Part shown: in pieces, positions 1 to 12,424 of the stretch | Layout: each line of letters begins with the position of its first letter | Position numbering within the stretch: the first letter of the stretch is position 1 | Assembly (NCBI GenBank): GCA_010279815.1 | Contig: QEOQ01000180.1 | Coordinates: 605,770 to 669,769 of the forward strand | Source: Brachionus plicatilis | Taxonomy: Eukaryota; Rotifera; Eurotatoria; Ploima; Brachionidae | Reading direction: 5' to 3' | Length of the DNA stretch: 64,000 nucleotides | Program-made: the position numbers and the translations under genes | The notes under the pieces: model-generated | Told to the model about the DNA's origin: nothing | What the model saw: the letters and a program-made list of their open reading frames with translations, nothing else | Databases searched by the model: none

Positions 1-224
1 GCACAATTAAAATCTATCTGTAAATTAAATTAATCAAGGTATATGGCCCAATTGTCTTAAAATTTTAGACTTAATACCATTTTTTCAATATAAATGAACT
101 TGGTATTTTAAACTGAAAAAAAAAAAAATCTCAACTAGTTAAAAAGTTTTTGTTCTGATGTTGCTCATGACTTAGATGATCTTCATTTCAATTTGAATAT
201 GGAATTGTGAATATTGTTACAAAA

Positions 225-377
225 ATCAAAAACAAAATATTAAAAATTCCAAAGCTTAAGTTCTGAAGGACCATTAGTGATACATAGGATGTATCAGTTG
301 CTACAATTTACAGAACATGTTTTGGTCCATCATAACTTAAACTTTGGCATTTTTAATATTTTGTTTTTGTTTTTAGT
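225..377. repeat. Imperfect palindrome (foldback)
   Basis: The left arm at about 228-285 (CAAAACAAAATATTAAAAA side, then a GGACCA) pairs with the right arm at about 325-375 (TTGGTCC ... TTTTAATATTTTG). The loop holds TGATACATAGGATGTATCA, itself self-complementary. It ends at the target duplication of the hAT-like element that follows. It may be an older miniature element or a cruciform-forming repeat. No target duplication is visible. Confidence 0.55.
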
Positions 378-385
378 ACCAAAAG

Positions 386-1164
386 CATACAATTAGACTC
401 GAAAAAAACTCGTACTCGCCTAACTCGGAAAATTCGAGTTTATACTCGTACCCGTACTCGACAAACTCGTAAAACTCGAGTATTTACTCGTGTAAAAACT
501 CGAAAAAGTCTAAAAACTCGAGTTAAAAATTATGAATTTCACTAGTCAAAATTTTTTTTGTTATATTTTTTAATAATTTTTATTAAAGTTTATTAGTAAA
601 TCAAAATTTAATATCAAATCTATTTGAAGTATCCAGACTTGTTTCTAAGTCACAGTTTTAAGTCTAAGTCACAAAAATTAAAGTCAAAGTTATGACTTAA
701 ATTTTTTTTTTTTGAAAAAGGCTAAGTAAAGCCGGTCAGCTTGATGGTCAAAATTTTGGACTGCCGCGCTGAAAAAAAAAGAGGTTAAAGTATCATAAAA
801 AATTAAAAATTTAAGATAATTAAATATGTTTATTAATTAAAAAAAAAAATTAAGTCATAACTTTGACTTGAATTTTTGTGACTTAGACTTAAAACTGTGA
901 CTTAGAAACAAGTCTGGATATTTCAAATAGATTTGATATTAAATTTTGATTTACTAATAAACTTTAATAAAAATTATTAAAAAATATAACAAAAAAAATT
1001 TTGACTAGTGAAATTCATAATTTTTAACTCGAGTTTTTAGACTTTTTCGAGTTTTTACACGAGTAAATACTCGAGTTTTACGAGTTTGTCGAGTACGGGT
1101 ACGAGTATAAACTCGAATTTTCCGAGTTAGGCGAGTACGAGTTTTTTTCGAGTCTAATTGTATG
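386..1164. mobile_element. hAT-like foldback MITE with ACTCG arrays
   Basis: A 779-bp element with inverted arms of about 330 bp, beginning CATACAATTAGACTCG and ending with the exact reverse complement CGAGTCTAATTGTATG. It is flanked by a perfect 8-bp duplication, ACCAAAAG, at 378-385 and 1165-1172. Eight-base duplications are typical of the hAT superfamily. The outer arm of about 120 bp holds roughly a dozen ACTCG/CTCG units, and the inner arm has AAGTC-rich sequence. The unpaired centre (about 715-830) contains a short GC-richer patch. It has no transposase ORF and is therefore non-autonomous. The near-identity of the arms suggests a fairly young insertion. Confidence 0.85.
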
Positions 1165-1172
1165 ACCAAAAG

Positions 1173-2676
1173 TCACAATGCCTTTAAGTATTTCAGTGTT
1201 TCCGATAGCAAATTGAAAGTTAATTTTCAGCTTCTAAGTTTAATATATCTTATTTTTATAATGATAATAATGATCCCAAGCTTTAATATATTCCAGTTCT
1301 CTGAATTACATGGAATATGGGATACACATTATATTAAAGCTTTTTAGAATTCAAATTTGAATTGCAATTATTTAACAAAGATAAAAAAAAATTAAAACAA
1401 CGATTTTAAGAAAATATATGGAGCCTCCAACAAGTGACCAAGACCCGATAAACATAAAAAAATTAATATAAAAAAGTCCCAAAATTAGCTTACTAAAAAA
1501 TGATAAAAATCCAATCGTCTTTATTTTGCATTTTTTGAATTTTATTTAATTATTTTTTGAATCAAAATTAACCAAATAAAATTTAATCTATTTTTGTTTT
1601 TTTATAGTAAACAAAATTCTATTTTACCAATTATTTAATACTTTTAATTTTTTCTATCAAAGAGAAATTCATTTCTGATATTAAATTAATTATTTGTCTG
1701 CTCCTAAATAAACTTTATAATGTAATTAGTGAAATTAAATAAAAAAATACTAGAAATTAAAGGACTTAAATAATTATTTAAGAGATATTAATGGAAAACA
1801 ATTTTTGTTCAATTTCCTTTCAATTTCCAACCATCTTCAGCATTTTTTTCACTTCTCTAATTCAAATTTCACTCAGGTAATTTTTATGAAAAAAATTGAT
1901 TCATTTTCGATCTGAGGAGATTTATTTATCACAATTTAATTCAGACGATGAAATAAGTGACGATAAATTTGCTGAAGAGTCACGTCATATAGTGTTAAAA
2001 AAATTAAAAAAAGATTGATCTAAGTCTTAAATCTATGGGAAAAGCTCAGTAATTGTGAGACTCAAGAAATATTGTTTGTATTTTGTAAAATCTAAGTATG
2101 AGTTAAGAGTTTTTTGTTGATTAAAAACAGGAAGTTTTCCGGTAACATAAATGCTTATTTTAAAAAGACGATCTAAAATAAATCTAAAATAAAAATAATC
2201 AAGGAACCTTTTATTAAACCCTTAAATATTTATATTTTAGTTCTTATTCGTTTTGGTACACTACAAACCAAAAGCGCTCTCATTTTGGCTTTGAGATGAA
2301 TAAGATATATGACCAAGTAATTCTCTTACTCTTGTTGTGAAATTTTTTTTCCTTAATCTAAATCAGCTACAACTCAGTAAAATTTAGAATTAAAATGATT
2401 TTTTTTCTGATGCATTTTAAGTATTACATCGTTTTACTTAATATGCTTGAAAAGGTCTGCAAAACTTAAAATTACCAAAAAAAGACAGATTTTAATTATT
2501 GGTAATTTTTACAGGCTTTTTCAAGCATTTAAATAAATTGTAATTTTACGTAAAATGGTATAAAAAATAATCCTATTTTTTACTCATTTGTTCGATAATT
2601 CGTATAAAATAAATATACAAATTTTTGGAAAATTATCCGGGGAATTCTTGTGTTTTGGAGATAAAGAAAAATTTAC
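1173..2676. other. Interval without recognised gene
   Basis: AT-rich sequence. There is an imperfect inverted repeat near 2448-2530 (arms around GCTTGAAAAGGTCTGC and CAGGCTTTTTCAAGC). I looked here on the minus strand for the missing C-terminal half of the otopetrin and found no convincing membrane-segment exons. A 26-codon open stretch at 2272-2350 (-) is too short to call. Confidence 0.5.
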
Positions 2677-4803
2677 CAGAAACTTGAAATGAATTTACTG
2701 AACTTCTATGGGAACTGAAAAATAAAACAAAATTAAAAACGCAATTCAATTTAATCAAATTACTCTCCAGCCAGAGCGTCATGCAAAATGTTTTCATAAT
2801 ATTCATCAATTGTTTCTATTAAGATATATCTAAACCACACAATTAAATTTGTCATAGCCAAATGCATAGAAAATAGATGCGACCAATAACTATTTCTGCA
2901 TATCACAATCTTTGAAAAGGTATTAAAATTATTTTATTTTTTATTTTATTTTTTAAAGTACGTTCAGTCGTAGAATAATGTACGAAAATTGAAAACAGAT
3001 AAAAAAAAACTGTAAGAATGAGATAATTCCTTCGTATGTTTCTACATTGCAGTTTGTTTTGCCAAAAACAAAATTTTCAATGGCCTCTGCCATTCCAATG
3101 CAACACTGCAGTAGTGTAGCAATACAAAAAGCTTTTAGAAAAGGTAATAATCTTTTTTAATAAAATAAATGCCATTTTTTATTTTCTTACCTCCAATTCC
3201 TACAGTAAGATACAAATTAAATGGTTGATTTCTATCCACTAGATAACCACTGAATCCTTTTTGACTGAAATCTACGAGATTTCTCTCACCTAAATTTTTC
3301 ATTTCAAAAATTTTTATCTTACAATTTAAAAAAAAATACCCTCGTTCTCAATATGCATATTTTGAAAATCAGTAGATCCTTCTCTTTGGCTTAGATCACC
3401 CAGAGTGCTTGCATTTGCGTATATATCTTCATTTTTGTTTGTGTGACTTTTTTTTCTTTTGAATTCGGCAGGCTTATTCATGTTTTTTGACTCGAACAAT
3501 TCATACAGATTATTTATATATTTGTTGTAATCGAAATAAACAATTATTACCCCAATTATACCAGTTATGTATAAAAAAGAATAGAACAGCTGAAGAAAAA
3601 AAATATCAAAATTATAAAAAATAAAATTCAGAATATTACAGTATTAATCAATCTGTAATTACCAAGATTGCCAGCATTTGAATCTAGAGAAACGAAAATG
3701 CCTGTTATGCAAAGTATTAGGCCATAGATAATGCTTAAACCAATGGCCATCTTAATAGGTTCTTTTTCCCTCAAAGAAAACAATAAATATTTTAAAATTT
3801 TGGAATTTAATTTAAAAAAATACTCTTCTTCATTTTTCAAATTTTCTTCCATTTGCTTCTTTTGAAACTCCTGAATTCCTTTGGCCAAGTCACTCTGATC
3901 ATTTGTCTGTACACTTGATATTGATTCATTTTCTTCTTTGACATAAACTGACAATCTACGCTGCTTGTCATCTTTGAAAAAAACTGACGATCTACGCTCA
4001 ATGTCTTCTTTTACGAAGACTGATGATCTTCTTTCTTTCAGTTGATTTGGCGTTTCTAATACTCAAATTCTAATTTTATTCTAAAATAATAATTTTTAAA
4101 ATTACCCAAGTTTTTAGTGATGGCATCGAGAATTCCTCTTCTTTTAGGGTGATGCTAATTGAATTATTTTAAAAATATTCAAACAAATAAGGAAAAAATT
4201 TTACAGCTTCACTTGAAATTGTTCTGATTACATTCGGAACAAAAGCAGATTTGCTTCTACCTCTGGCTTTTAGTTTTATGTCTTCTAAACTAGATGATTT
4301 TATTGGATCTAAATTTGTTTTAAACTCAGCACTTGGTATTTCCTTGATGTCGAAATTAACTCTAGATGTAGTGGTTTTTAATTCAGTCTTGAATGCATCC
4401 ATGTCCATATTTTCCAAAGTGTCATATTCATTTATTTCTTCAACTTTTTCTACAATGAACCTTTTCTTTCCACTCTGAATCGAATTATTTAAAGAATTTG
4501 AATTTTCCTATTTGAAAAAATTAATGAAAAATTAACATTTTACTGCTGACATTTTACTGGCATTATTTCGGACATATTTTCAAAGCTATCATCTAAACTC
4601 GCAATTTCATCATAAATATTTTCTCTAGGAGTTTTTTTTTCTTTTATTCTTCGTAATGGCAGGTTTCTTACTGGGCCTGTATCAGAATCTTTTTTTCTGT
4701 ATTTTCCCTTTGTGCCGTGATCGATCGAACTTTCTCTTGCGAAAAAATTAAAAATTTTTTTTTTCTTATTTTCCTTTTCCATAATGTTCAATTTGAATTT
4801 CAT
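2677..4803 (-). CDS. Otopetrin-like proton channel, N-terminal half only
   Basis: Otopetrins are 12-segment membrane proton channels of the plasma membrane. The chain starts at 4803 and splices through about eight short exons (about 4549-4803, 4204-4507, a small exon near 4110-4160, 3646-4060, 3352-3590, 3200-3300, 2953-3140, 2764-2910 and a 38-bp exon at 2677-2714), with compatible phases at the junctions I checked. It opens with a charged, lysine-rich cytoplasmic tail of about 220 residues, then hydrophobic segments (IKMAIGLSIIYGLILCITGI; FYSFLYITGIIGVIIVYF). The otopetrin signature follows: WSHLFSMHLAMTNLIVWFRY then ILIETIDEY, matching the family pattern of MH..xTNLxVWxR....E. The tail includes three tandem units of the type RRSSVFVKEDIE (about 3940-4030). 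The C-terminal six segments are not found downstream, so the model is partial or the gene is truncated. Confidence 0.72.
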
Positions 4804-5123
4804 TTATAGCAATTAAATCAAAATCTAGAAGGCCATAAAATTAAGCGACTTTTATTTGTATATTAATTAAACTCTGAATATTTTTGAAATCTTTTTTGAC
4901 TTAAATTTATCTTTTTTTGGATAAGATATTTAATAAAACTGAATTTATTAGAAAAAAAATGCTTTGTTTAAATATATTATCAACTGTTTTGATTAAAAAG
5001 CAATAAACTTGATCAAAAAATAAAATTATATTTCAAACAGTCAGATATTCGGGGAGAAAAATTTATTAATAATTAAAATAGTCTGATAAATTTAAAATTG
5101 AATTTTTCTTTTGTCTAAAACAT

Positions 5124-8100
5124 TTATGTTGATCGGGCTGTTAGGTTGTGTTCTTCAGGTTTATAGAATTCTTTGATCATGCTCTCAACAAGCTCATTCA
5201 GCTCATTTTTTAATTCATCTCGTGATCTAAAACCAAATTTAGTAAAGAAGATTTTGAAATATTGCTCAGTTTACTTTGATTTATCTGTTTGTTTTATTTC
5301 CGAGTACCATTTTATCTTTGGTTCAGTTCCACTTGTTCTAATTGTTAATACGCATCCATTTTCGAAATAAAATGTTATCATTTGACTTGATTTTGAAATA
5401 GGAAATGTCTAAAATAAAATGGACTCATTGAGTATAATTTTTTTATTACAAAAATAAATTATAATACTGGTTTTGAGCGTTCGTTTCGCGTGAAATCAAT
5501 AACGACATCTGAAGTTAAGTCTCTGATTTTGTTAATTTTAAATCTGCCGCAATATTTTGGATACTGAAAAAATAATTGAACAGTTAAATTATATAGATAA
5601 AATAAGAATTATTCAAATAAGAGATTGAAAATTCCATTATTTTTTTAAGTCCTGCAATTTTTTTAAAATAAATCGTTTACAAATTTTTTAGCAATATTTG
5701 AAGAGTTTTAATTTTTAGTTTTCACATAATTAGCTTTAGCAAAACAGTTAATTTTATAAAATTATTTTAATATTGAAATAGACATTAGATTAAAAAGAAC
5801 AAAAAACTTTAAAATTTTTTTGCATCTTTATATTTCATAGAAAGAATTTAATTAGTTTCAAAATTTTTAATTAAATCTTTATTCTTTTTTCAAATCTAAA
5901 TCTTGATTAAAAAACAACATGTAAAGTTTAGCTAAATTATCTTTAATTTTTGGCGAAATAAAGACAATAAAATATTCTAAAAATCAAATTAGATCTAATG
6001 ATTCCAAGATTAAAAAATAAATTAGCTAAATATTTTTTCAAAGTTAAATAATGCTGGAAGATACCTTTTTTATTTTACATATACTGGTCACAGAAAATAG
6101 TTTAAAAAATAAATTTGAAAATTAAAACAAATTTATTTCAGTTGGCTATAATTCAGCTGACTAAAAATTATTTATCTAAAAATTAGTCAGCTAAATTTAT
6201 CCGAATAAATTAAACTAAATTTTTTTTAAAGTTAAATAATTTTTAGACAGCTAAAATTTATTAAATAATTATTAATCGGCTAAATTTTAGTTTACTAAAC
6301 TAAAGTCTAAATTCCGATTACTTAATTAGAATCAGCGATAAATTTAAAAATAAATGCAAAAGCTTTTGTCCGAATGGGAAAGATTGATTTTTTTTTCGAA
6401 TCAAAAAATAAGTAAATTCTTTTTCAATGAAATAAAATGAAAAACAAAAATTTAAATTCAAAATTAAATAAATTAATTGTTTTTGTTTAAATTTTCTAAG
6501 ATACTTTTTAATTTAATACTTAGACACTTTTCAAAATTTTTTTTTAATATTTTAAAATTTAAAAAGCTCGTTCACTGTTTTCATTAAAACTTTTTTGCAA
6601 AAAAATTAGCTCCTCGTTCACATAAAGCAGTATCAAAATGGAATTATTAAATCAAAAAGTACACTCTGCAAATTCTATCAAGGTTTTAGACATCTAAAGT
6701 ATGAAAAGAAATTGACTTAGCTGAGCTTAAAGATTTAGAAAAGAGGAGATTGAAGAGAGACCTTAGTTTATGATACAGCCATAGAACAAATCTTAAATTA
6801 TTAAAAAACATTAACATTTTTTTCATCATTTTTTAAAGTCACAAATTTAAATAACTTTACTTTGACTTAAACAATCAAGTTAGTTTTAAGTCAAAATTAG
6901 TATAGCAGTTCTCGGTCGTATTGTTCACATCAATTTGAATTTATATCGTTCCATAAACTTATGGCTAAATTTTTTACCGACAGAAAGAAAAAAATAAAAT
7001 TGAGAATTTTGGCTTTAAAACAACTCAGATTTTTTCTAAAAATTATTTAAAAATTTTAAAATAACTTCATAAAATTACTCACTGTCAAGTCTTTTGAATT
7101 TTGATCAAAATGACGTATTTTTTCAAACATTTTGACAATATTCTCTTGCTCATAGCACAAGTAATAAGAATTATTCGATACATGATAACCGTACCTAAAA
7201 AAATTAGTATTTTTTTAATAAAAATTTTATCAAAACCGACTTTTCGTAAATCCAATCTAATTGCTGATTTAGAGTTTTGTTCTCTTTTTCTTTTAAATAA
7301 ACAGCCATTTCAGAAGCAACAGCTTCAGCTGAAATACCATCCTTGTCCAAAACATTGGTGCCACACATAAAACCGATTGCTTCCTCGAAAGAAAATATAA
7401 CCTTTTTATTTTGGCTCAGCAAATCATGGGCCCTGTTGCCCATCCATTTAAAACCAGTCAATGTGTCCTCACAACTAAAGCCCTCTACTGCAGCTATTGA
7501 CTTTAAAATGTGTGACGAAACTGTGCTATAAAGCATGTAAACATTGCTGAAATCATTCTCATCTGGATTTGTTGCCTTGTAGTTGTGCCACAACCACCAG
7601 CCTAACAAAGACGCGGTCTCGTTACCATTGAAAATTTTCCATTCTCCTCCTGGTAACTTTTCAGCTATAGCTAGTCGATCCGCATCAGGATCATTCGCAA
7701 TAATTAATGTACTCTCATTTTCATTTGCAGTTTTAATAGCTAAATTAAGAGATGACTTTCCTTCCTCCGGATTGGGAAACTTAACTGTGGGAAATTCCGG
7801 ATCAGGATAAATTTGTTCAATCACAGGTATAAATGGGTTGAGATTAAAAGATTTGAATGATTCCTTAGAAAATTCGTGTCCAACACCGTGCATGGCAGTG
7901 TATGTTATTTTTAATGATGTATTCGAGTTATTTGCTCGGTTAAAAGACAATTGTTTTAAATCATCAAAATAAGCTTTGTAAACTTGGTCAAACGGGTCTA
8001 TTTTTAGTGGATGGGTATCTACCAGGCTTATGTCCCAAGAATCCTCTTTGGGCTCTAAGTTGTCCAAAATTGATTTAGCAATTTTTTCATCATGTGGAGG

Positions 8101-8763
8101 AATAATCTGAAAAAAAAATTTATTTCCTTTTTTTTGAGCTTTTAACTCTGGAATACTTGGGATCCATTATTAAAGTAAACTTTATATCCATTGTCTTCTT
8201 TGGGATTATGCGAAGCGGTGACCATCACTCCAGCACAGCATTTGTATTTCAAAATTCCATAAGGCTAAATAAAATAGAGAGCTAAATTAATTCATTTTTT
8301 TGTATTTTCTTACGACAAATGGAGTTGGAGTTATCTGTCCGAAAAGATAAACAGGAATGTTGTCTCTCAAGAAGATATTAGCTGTTAATTTAGCGAACGT
8401 ATTGCTGTTGTACCTGGCATCAAAACCAATTATTATACCATGTTTATTGAGTTCTTGGCCGAATTTTTCTTTTAAATAAGCTAGAAAACCTTGAGCAGTT
8501 TGAATAATGGTTAAGTTGTTCATCATTGTGTAGCCGGCGCCCATTTTTGACCGAAGACCGGCAGTACCAAATTCCATACGATGTAATAAACGAGATCTGA
8601 GTTCTGAAAATTCTTCATTTTTGACCAGAGTTTCGATTTCTGACTTGGTATTGGCATTCTAGAGAAAGTAAAGCTAGATTTTAATTTTTTTCTGAATTCT
8701 AATTTACTTTATCCCAATTTAACCATTCATTAATTTTCGATTGAAGCGTTGAATCAGCCATTT
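5124..8763 (-). CDS. PGM2: Phosphoglucomutase 2 / phosphopentomutase (PGM2 type)
   Basis: A cytosolic alpha-D-phosphohexomutase. The PGM2 branch interconverts ribose-1-P and ribose-5-P and also handles glucose-phosphates. The first exon starts [18 protein letters not shown] at 8763. The next carries [20 protein letters not shown]. The exon at about 8150-8258 has the catalytic phosphoserine loop [16 protein letters not shown]. The long exon at about 7227-8107 has the metal loop NDPDADR and the sugar-binding loop [12 protein letters not shown]. An exon at 7083-7193 gives [17 protein letters not shown], and the last exons end with the phosphate-binding [12 protein letters not shown]. Domain order and length (about 600 aa) match animal PGM2. 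The intron at about 5565-7082 is 1.5 kb whereas the other introns are 40-60 bp. That long intron holds only AT-rich sequence plus one copy of a dispersed repeat. Confidence 0.93.
6885..7015. repeat. Dispersed repeat, copy 1 (second copy 39280-39410)
   Basis: TTTTAAGTCAAAATTAG, a CGGTCG core, TCAATTTGAATTTATAT, then ACAGAAAG..AAATTGAGAATT occur in the same order near 39280-39410. The two copies are diverged and only partly alignable. This copy lies in the large PGM2 intron. No terminal repeats or target duplication are seen. Confidence 0.4.
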
Positions 8764-10839
8764 TTGAGATTTTTTCTGATCAAAGAGATTGATTATTCTA
8801 AAATAAATTATTATTTTTAATTAGTGTTAAGCAAGATTGATCTGTATGTATGTTTCCATGAGCTTTTGCTAAAAAAATTGAACAAAATCTCATAATTTTT
8901 TTTTTTTTTTAATTGAAGAATTTTTTGAAAAATTTTAGATCCTAGATTTGAATTTTTTTGATATGATATGATACTTATTTGATGGTGGAAAAATCAAAAC
9001 GTATAAGAGTTTTTTCAAAACAAAAATTAAAAAAAATTTTTTTCTGTGTTTAGCTAGTTAATATTTGTTAAAATTATTGGAACATTTTTCCTCAAAGCGG
9101 TATAAAATAAATTTAAAACTCTTCTAACAAAATTATGTTCTCTCAATTCATTGTATTAACCATATGTATGATAAGAATTTTTACAGAATTTTTTTTATTT
9201 AATTTTGTTTAAAAATAAAATCGTAGTATTTAATAGTAAATGGTAAATTGAATTTTCAGATCAAAATTTAAGATCAAAACCTCAAACAAAATATAAGATC
9301 ATTTAAAATTTTAAAACTTTATTAATCTAATGATTTTGATTATTTTTAAAAAATAAAATACTAAATATTAGTGGACATATTACGTTTAATAATGGTTCAT
9401 TATCAAATTAACATCAAAATGATTAACTTCTAATTTATTTAACAAAAACAATCAAAAATTTTAATAATTCAGGTTAAGTTAATTGAGAAATTCAAATTCA
9501 TAGCTGTTTATATTCGTTCATTCATTCAAACTAAAATAATTAAACAAATTATGAAATTTTAACACTAAATTTTTTTGTCTTCAATTTATAAGTTTTTATT
9601 GAAATAATTAAAATTTAAACCTATAATTTACATAAAATTAAAATACAAACATATGTTTTTAATTTTAATTTCAGCTTCATAAAATCACATGCGCTTTTAA
9701 GATAATAAAGTTCATATAAAAAATGTCAAACTGAAAGTTTAAAAAATATGAAACAGCAAAAATACCACAAATTCTAATTCTAATTAGTTTTTTAAAAATT
9801 ATTTTGTTCCTTAAAAATTTCAATTGAAATATATGTTTTTATCGGTTGAATTATTGATAAAATGTTGATGCGTTTTAAAACATATTTTTGTCAATAAATT
9901 TTGCATAAAAAAGTTATTTTTTATTATATCCCAATTCATTTATGTTCCCATTTTTTGTTGAATACATGGGGGGACATAATTGCGAGATGACTGTATTTTT
10001 AATCAAATTGTATGTTAATTTATAATTAAAATTTTTTGATTTTTTAAGATTTTTTGTTAATTTTCAATTATTTAATATTTTTAATTATTTAATTAAAGTT
10101 TAAGTTCCATGGACAAATTGAGATAAGAAATTAAAAGAAGATAAAATATCTGTTTTACAATTAAGTAATAAATTATTTATATAGAAATGATTAAAATTAT
10201 TTAACATGCAAATTTCTATTAAATAAAAATAGTATTTTATTGATTCAGTTAGTCCAGGATTATTACATTTAAAGAACCATTATTGAAATTTAAACCTATT
10301 TTAAAATTTACTTTATCAATTACTATAAAAATTAACCAGTCTAAGCATGTAAATTGTATTTCTTTACAATTATTCATCAAGTTTTAAAAAGCTCAATTTT
10401 GTCAATTTAAATAAATGAAAGAGAATTTTATTTTTGTAATTTTTGAAAGGTTTGTATGAAAATTTACAATGCCCTTTTCTACTTAATTTAAAAAAAATTG
10501 TAGTAATTAAAACTGCATCCAAACATTTAGATTTTAGCCGTAAGGCTGTGAAATTAAAAAATTTGCAATCACTCCAATTAGATACAAATTTACACCATGA
10601 ACTAGCTTTGTCACGATTGAAACAATTTGAAAGCAAGACTTGGGGTTTTAAATATATAAAATAACAAATTTTGAAACAAAAGAAAATATAACTTGGAATA
10701 TTTTTATTTACAAGAGTTTTTTTGTTTAAAATAAAAAAAAATTCTATTACTGGCCAGCATCAAATTTTAAAATATTCGAAAATAAAAATAGAAGTCAAAA
10801 GGAAATGAAAATCTAGGAGAGATGTAGCACTTTACTTAT
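8764..10839. other. Intergenic, no gene recognised
   Basis: About 2 kb of AT-rich sequence between the divergent 5' side of PGM2 and the 3' end of the next minus-strand gene. The short open frames at 10370-10664 on both strands have no recognisable motif. The stretch near 10450 (GGTTTGTATGAAAATTTACA) resembles one end of the foldback family at 46140-46492, so a decayed copy may lie here. Confidence 0.5.
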
Positions 10840-11771
10840 TTATTTGCTAGCAAGCCATGAAAAAGTTTTTATCAAAACATATCCACATAAAATTGCGTAG
10901 AACAATCTACAACTTCTAGTATTGATTTGGCACTCATTTTCCAGATAACTAATTTTGTCTCTTAACATTCTTATTTCTTCATGCAAATCAACTTCAATGC
11001 TGGATCTTCTCGGTCGAATTCTAAATTAATTAAAAATTGTTCAAACAAACAACGAACATAATCTTACTTTTTGATAAAATCGGAAGAAATTTGCGGAGTT
11101 TTTAATTGTGTTTCATTTTCATTCAATTCTTTGGTGGGAGTTGACGGTGGTGTTGCCGTTACATTATGAACATCTTCATTAGCTTCACCATCTTGAGACG
11201 AACTATCATATCTTACATTCAAATTTTCATCAGCTTAAAAATTAATTTTAAAAAATTGACCAAAAAATCAAAGCTTAAAATTTGATCGCCCAAATATTCG
11301 TAAAAATTTAATCCACTCACCATACACTTAAATTAGATAAAATTAAAGCAATTAAAAATAAATTTGAGTTTCAACCTCGGTAATATTAGTAATATTATTA
11401 AAAAATGATCATATTTATTAAGATTGAAACTAATACCAGATTTACTCTCTACCTGTTAGTTTATCCGGAACTTCCATCGAAAAATGTCTATTAGCTGTGA
11501 AAGTATGGCCATGTTTTGATCGTTGAGTAGAATCATTTTTTAGAGATATTGTTGGCGGAACCTGCATCATATTTGCTTCATAAATTTAATATTTAAAATG
11601 ATAGTTAAAAATAGCTTATTCTTATTTGTACGTACTTATTTGGGCTATAAATTTTGGATCATGACGATTTTTAAAAGCCAAGTCGTCAACATCTGATATC
11701 GGGATGTGAAATCCTTTGCGATGCTCATTTTTGTTTATCATGAGAATGTCATAATCATCCAAGTTGGCCAT
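10840..11771 (-). CDS. Small tail-anchored protein, possibly mitochondrial fission factor-like
   Basis: Four exons start MANLDDYDILMINKNEHRKG at 11771 and splice at 11641, about 11450-11590, about 11065-11235 and 10840-11025. The middle has VPPTISLKNDS followed by ANRHFSMEVPDKLTG, then an acidic, Thr/Pro-rich stretch. The end is a short coiled coil (HEEIRMLRDKISYLENE) and one hydrophobic segment close to the stop (LFYAILCGYVLIKTFSWLASK), which is a tail anchor. Mff/Tango11 proteins share this plan: a short motif around M.VP..L, a disordered middle, a coiled coil, and a C-terminal anchor in the mitochondrial outer membrane that recruits Drp1. The match is by architecture and a short motif only. 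It could equally be another tail-anchored protein. Total about 190 aa. Confidence 0.55.
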
Positions 11772-12416
11772 TTTAAATGAATAATTTGGCTAAAACAATG
11801 CGTTATTTCTATTGTAAACTAAATTAAATTTAAAAAAAACAAAAAGAAAAATTTCATCAATTTCAAAAATTAGAAAGCAATGGCATTATATTTTTTTAGC
11901 AAAGTATAACTCTTTATGTGCAAAATATTTTTTATTTTAATTATTTAGCATTTGTTATTTTAAATTTGCCTCATTTTTTCTTTGTCAATCCAAAAATTTA
12001 AAGTTAATTTTAATTGTGAATAAAAGCAAAAATATTATTAAATTGGATGGATTAGGAGAAATAAAACAAAAACGAATGAATTTTTTTGCTTCAGTTGATT
12101 CAATATGAGCAAAATTAAAATTATAAATTTTGAGTCATTCATAGCCACTTAATGAATTAAGATTAGACTAAAATTTAATTGAAAATAAACCTTTTTAAAA
12201 AATAAAGAAAATACGTAAAATTAATATCGGATCGATCGAACACATGACATTGTTTGATGACCAACTAAACGGCATATTTCCAATATGATTTTAATTACTT
12301 TAATATTTTCATCTAAAATAAAGTGAAATTTTGATTGCGGTGCGGACATGTACTTTGAATGAAAAGACTCAGATACCAAAAAGAGTCCTTCAATAGACAG
12401 CTATAAGGCGACTTAA
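11772..12416. other. Intergenic, no gene recognised
   Basis: AT-rich upstream region of the tail-anchored gene. No open frame or repeat of note before the transposon target site at 12417. Confidence 0.4.
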
Positions 12417-12424
12417 GATGGAAC

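Noticed and set aside
10370..10664. Overlapping open frames on both strands
   Set aside because: No motif, and they overlap sequence resembling the end of a palindromic repeat.
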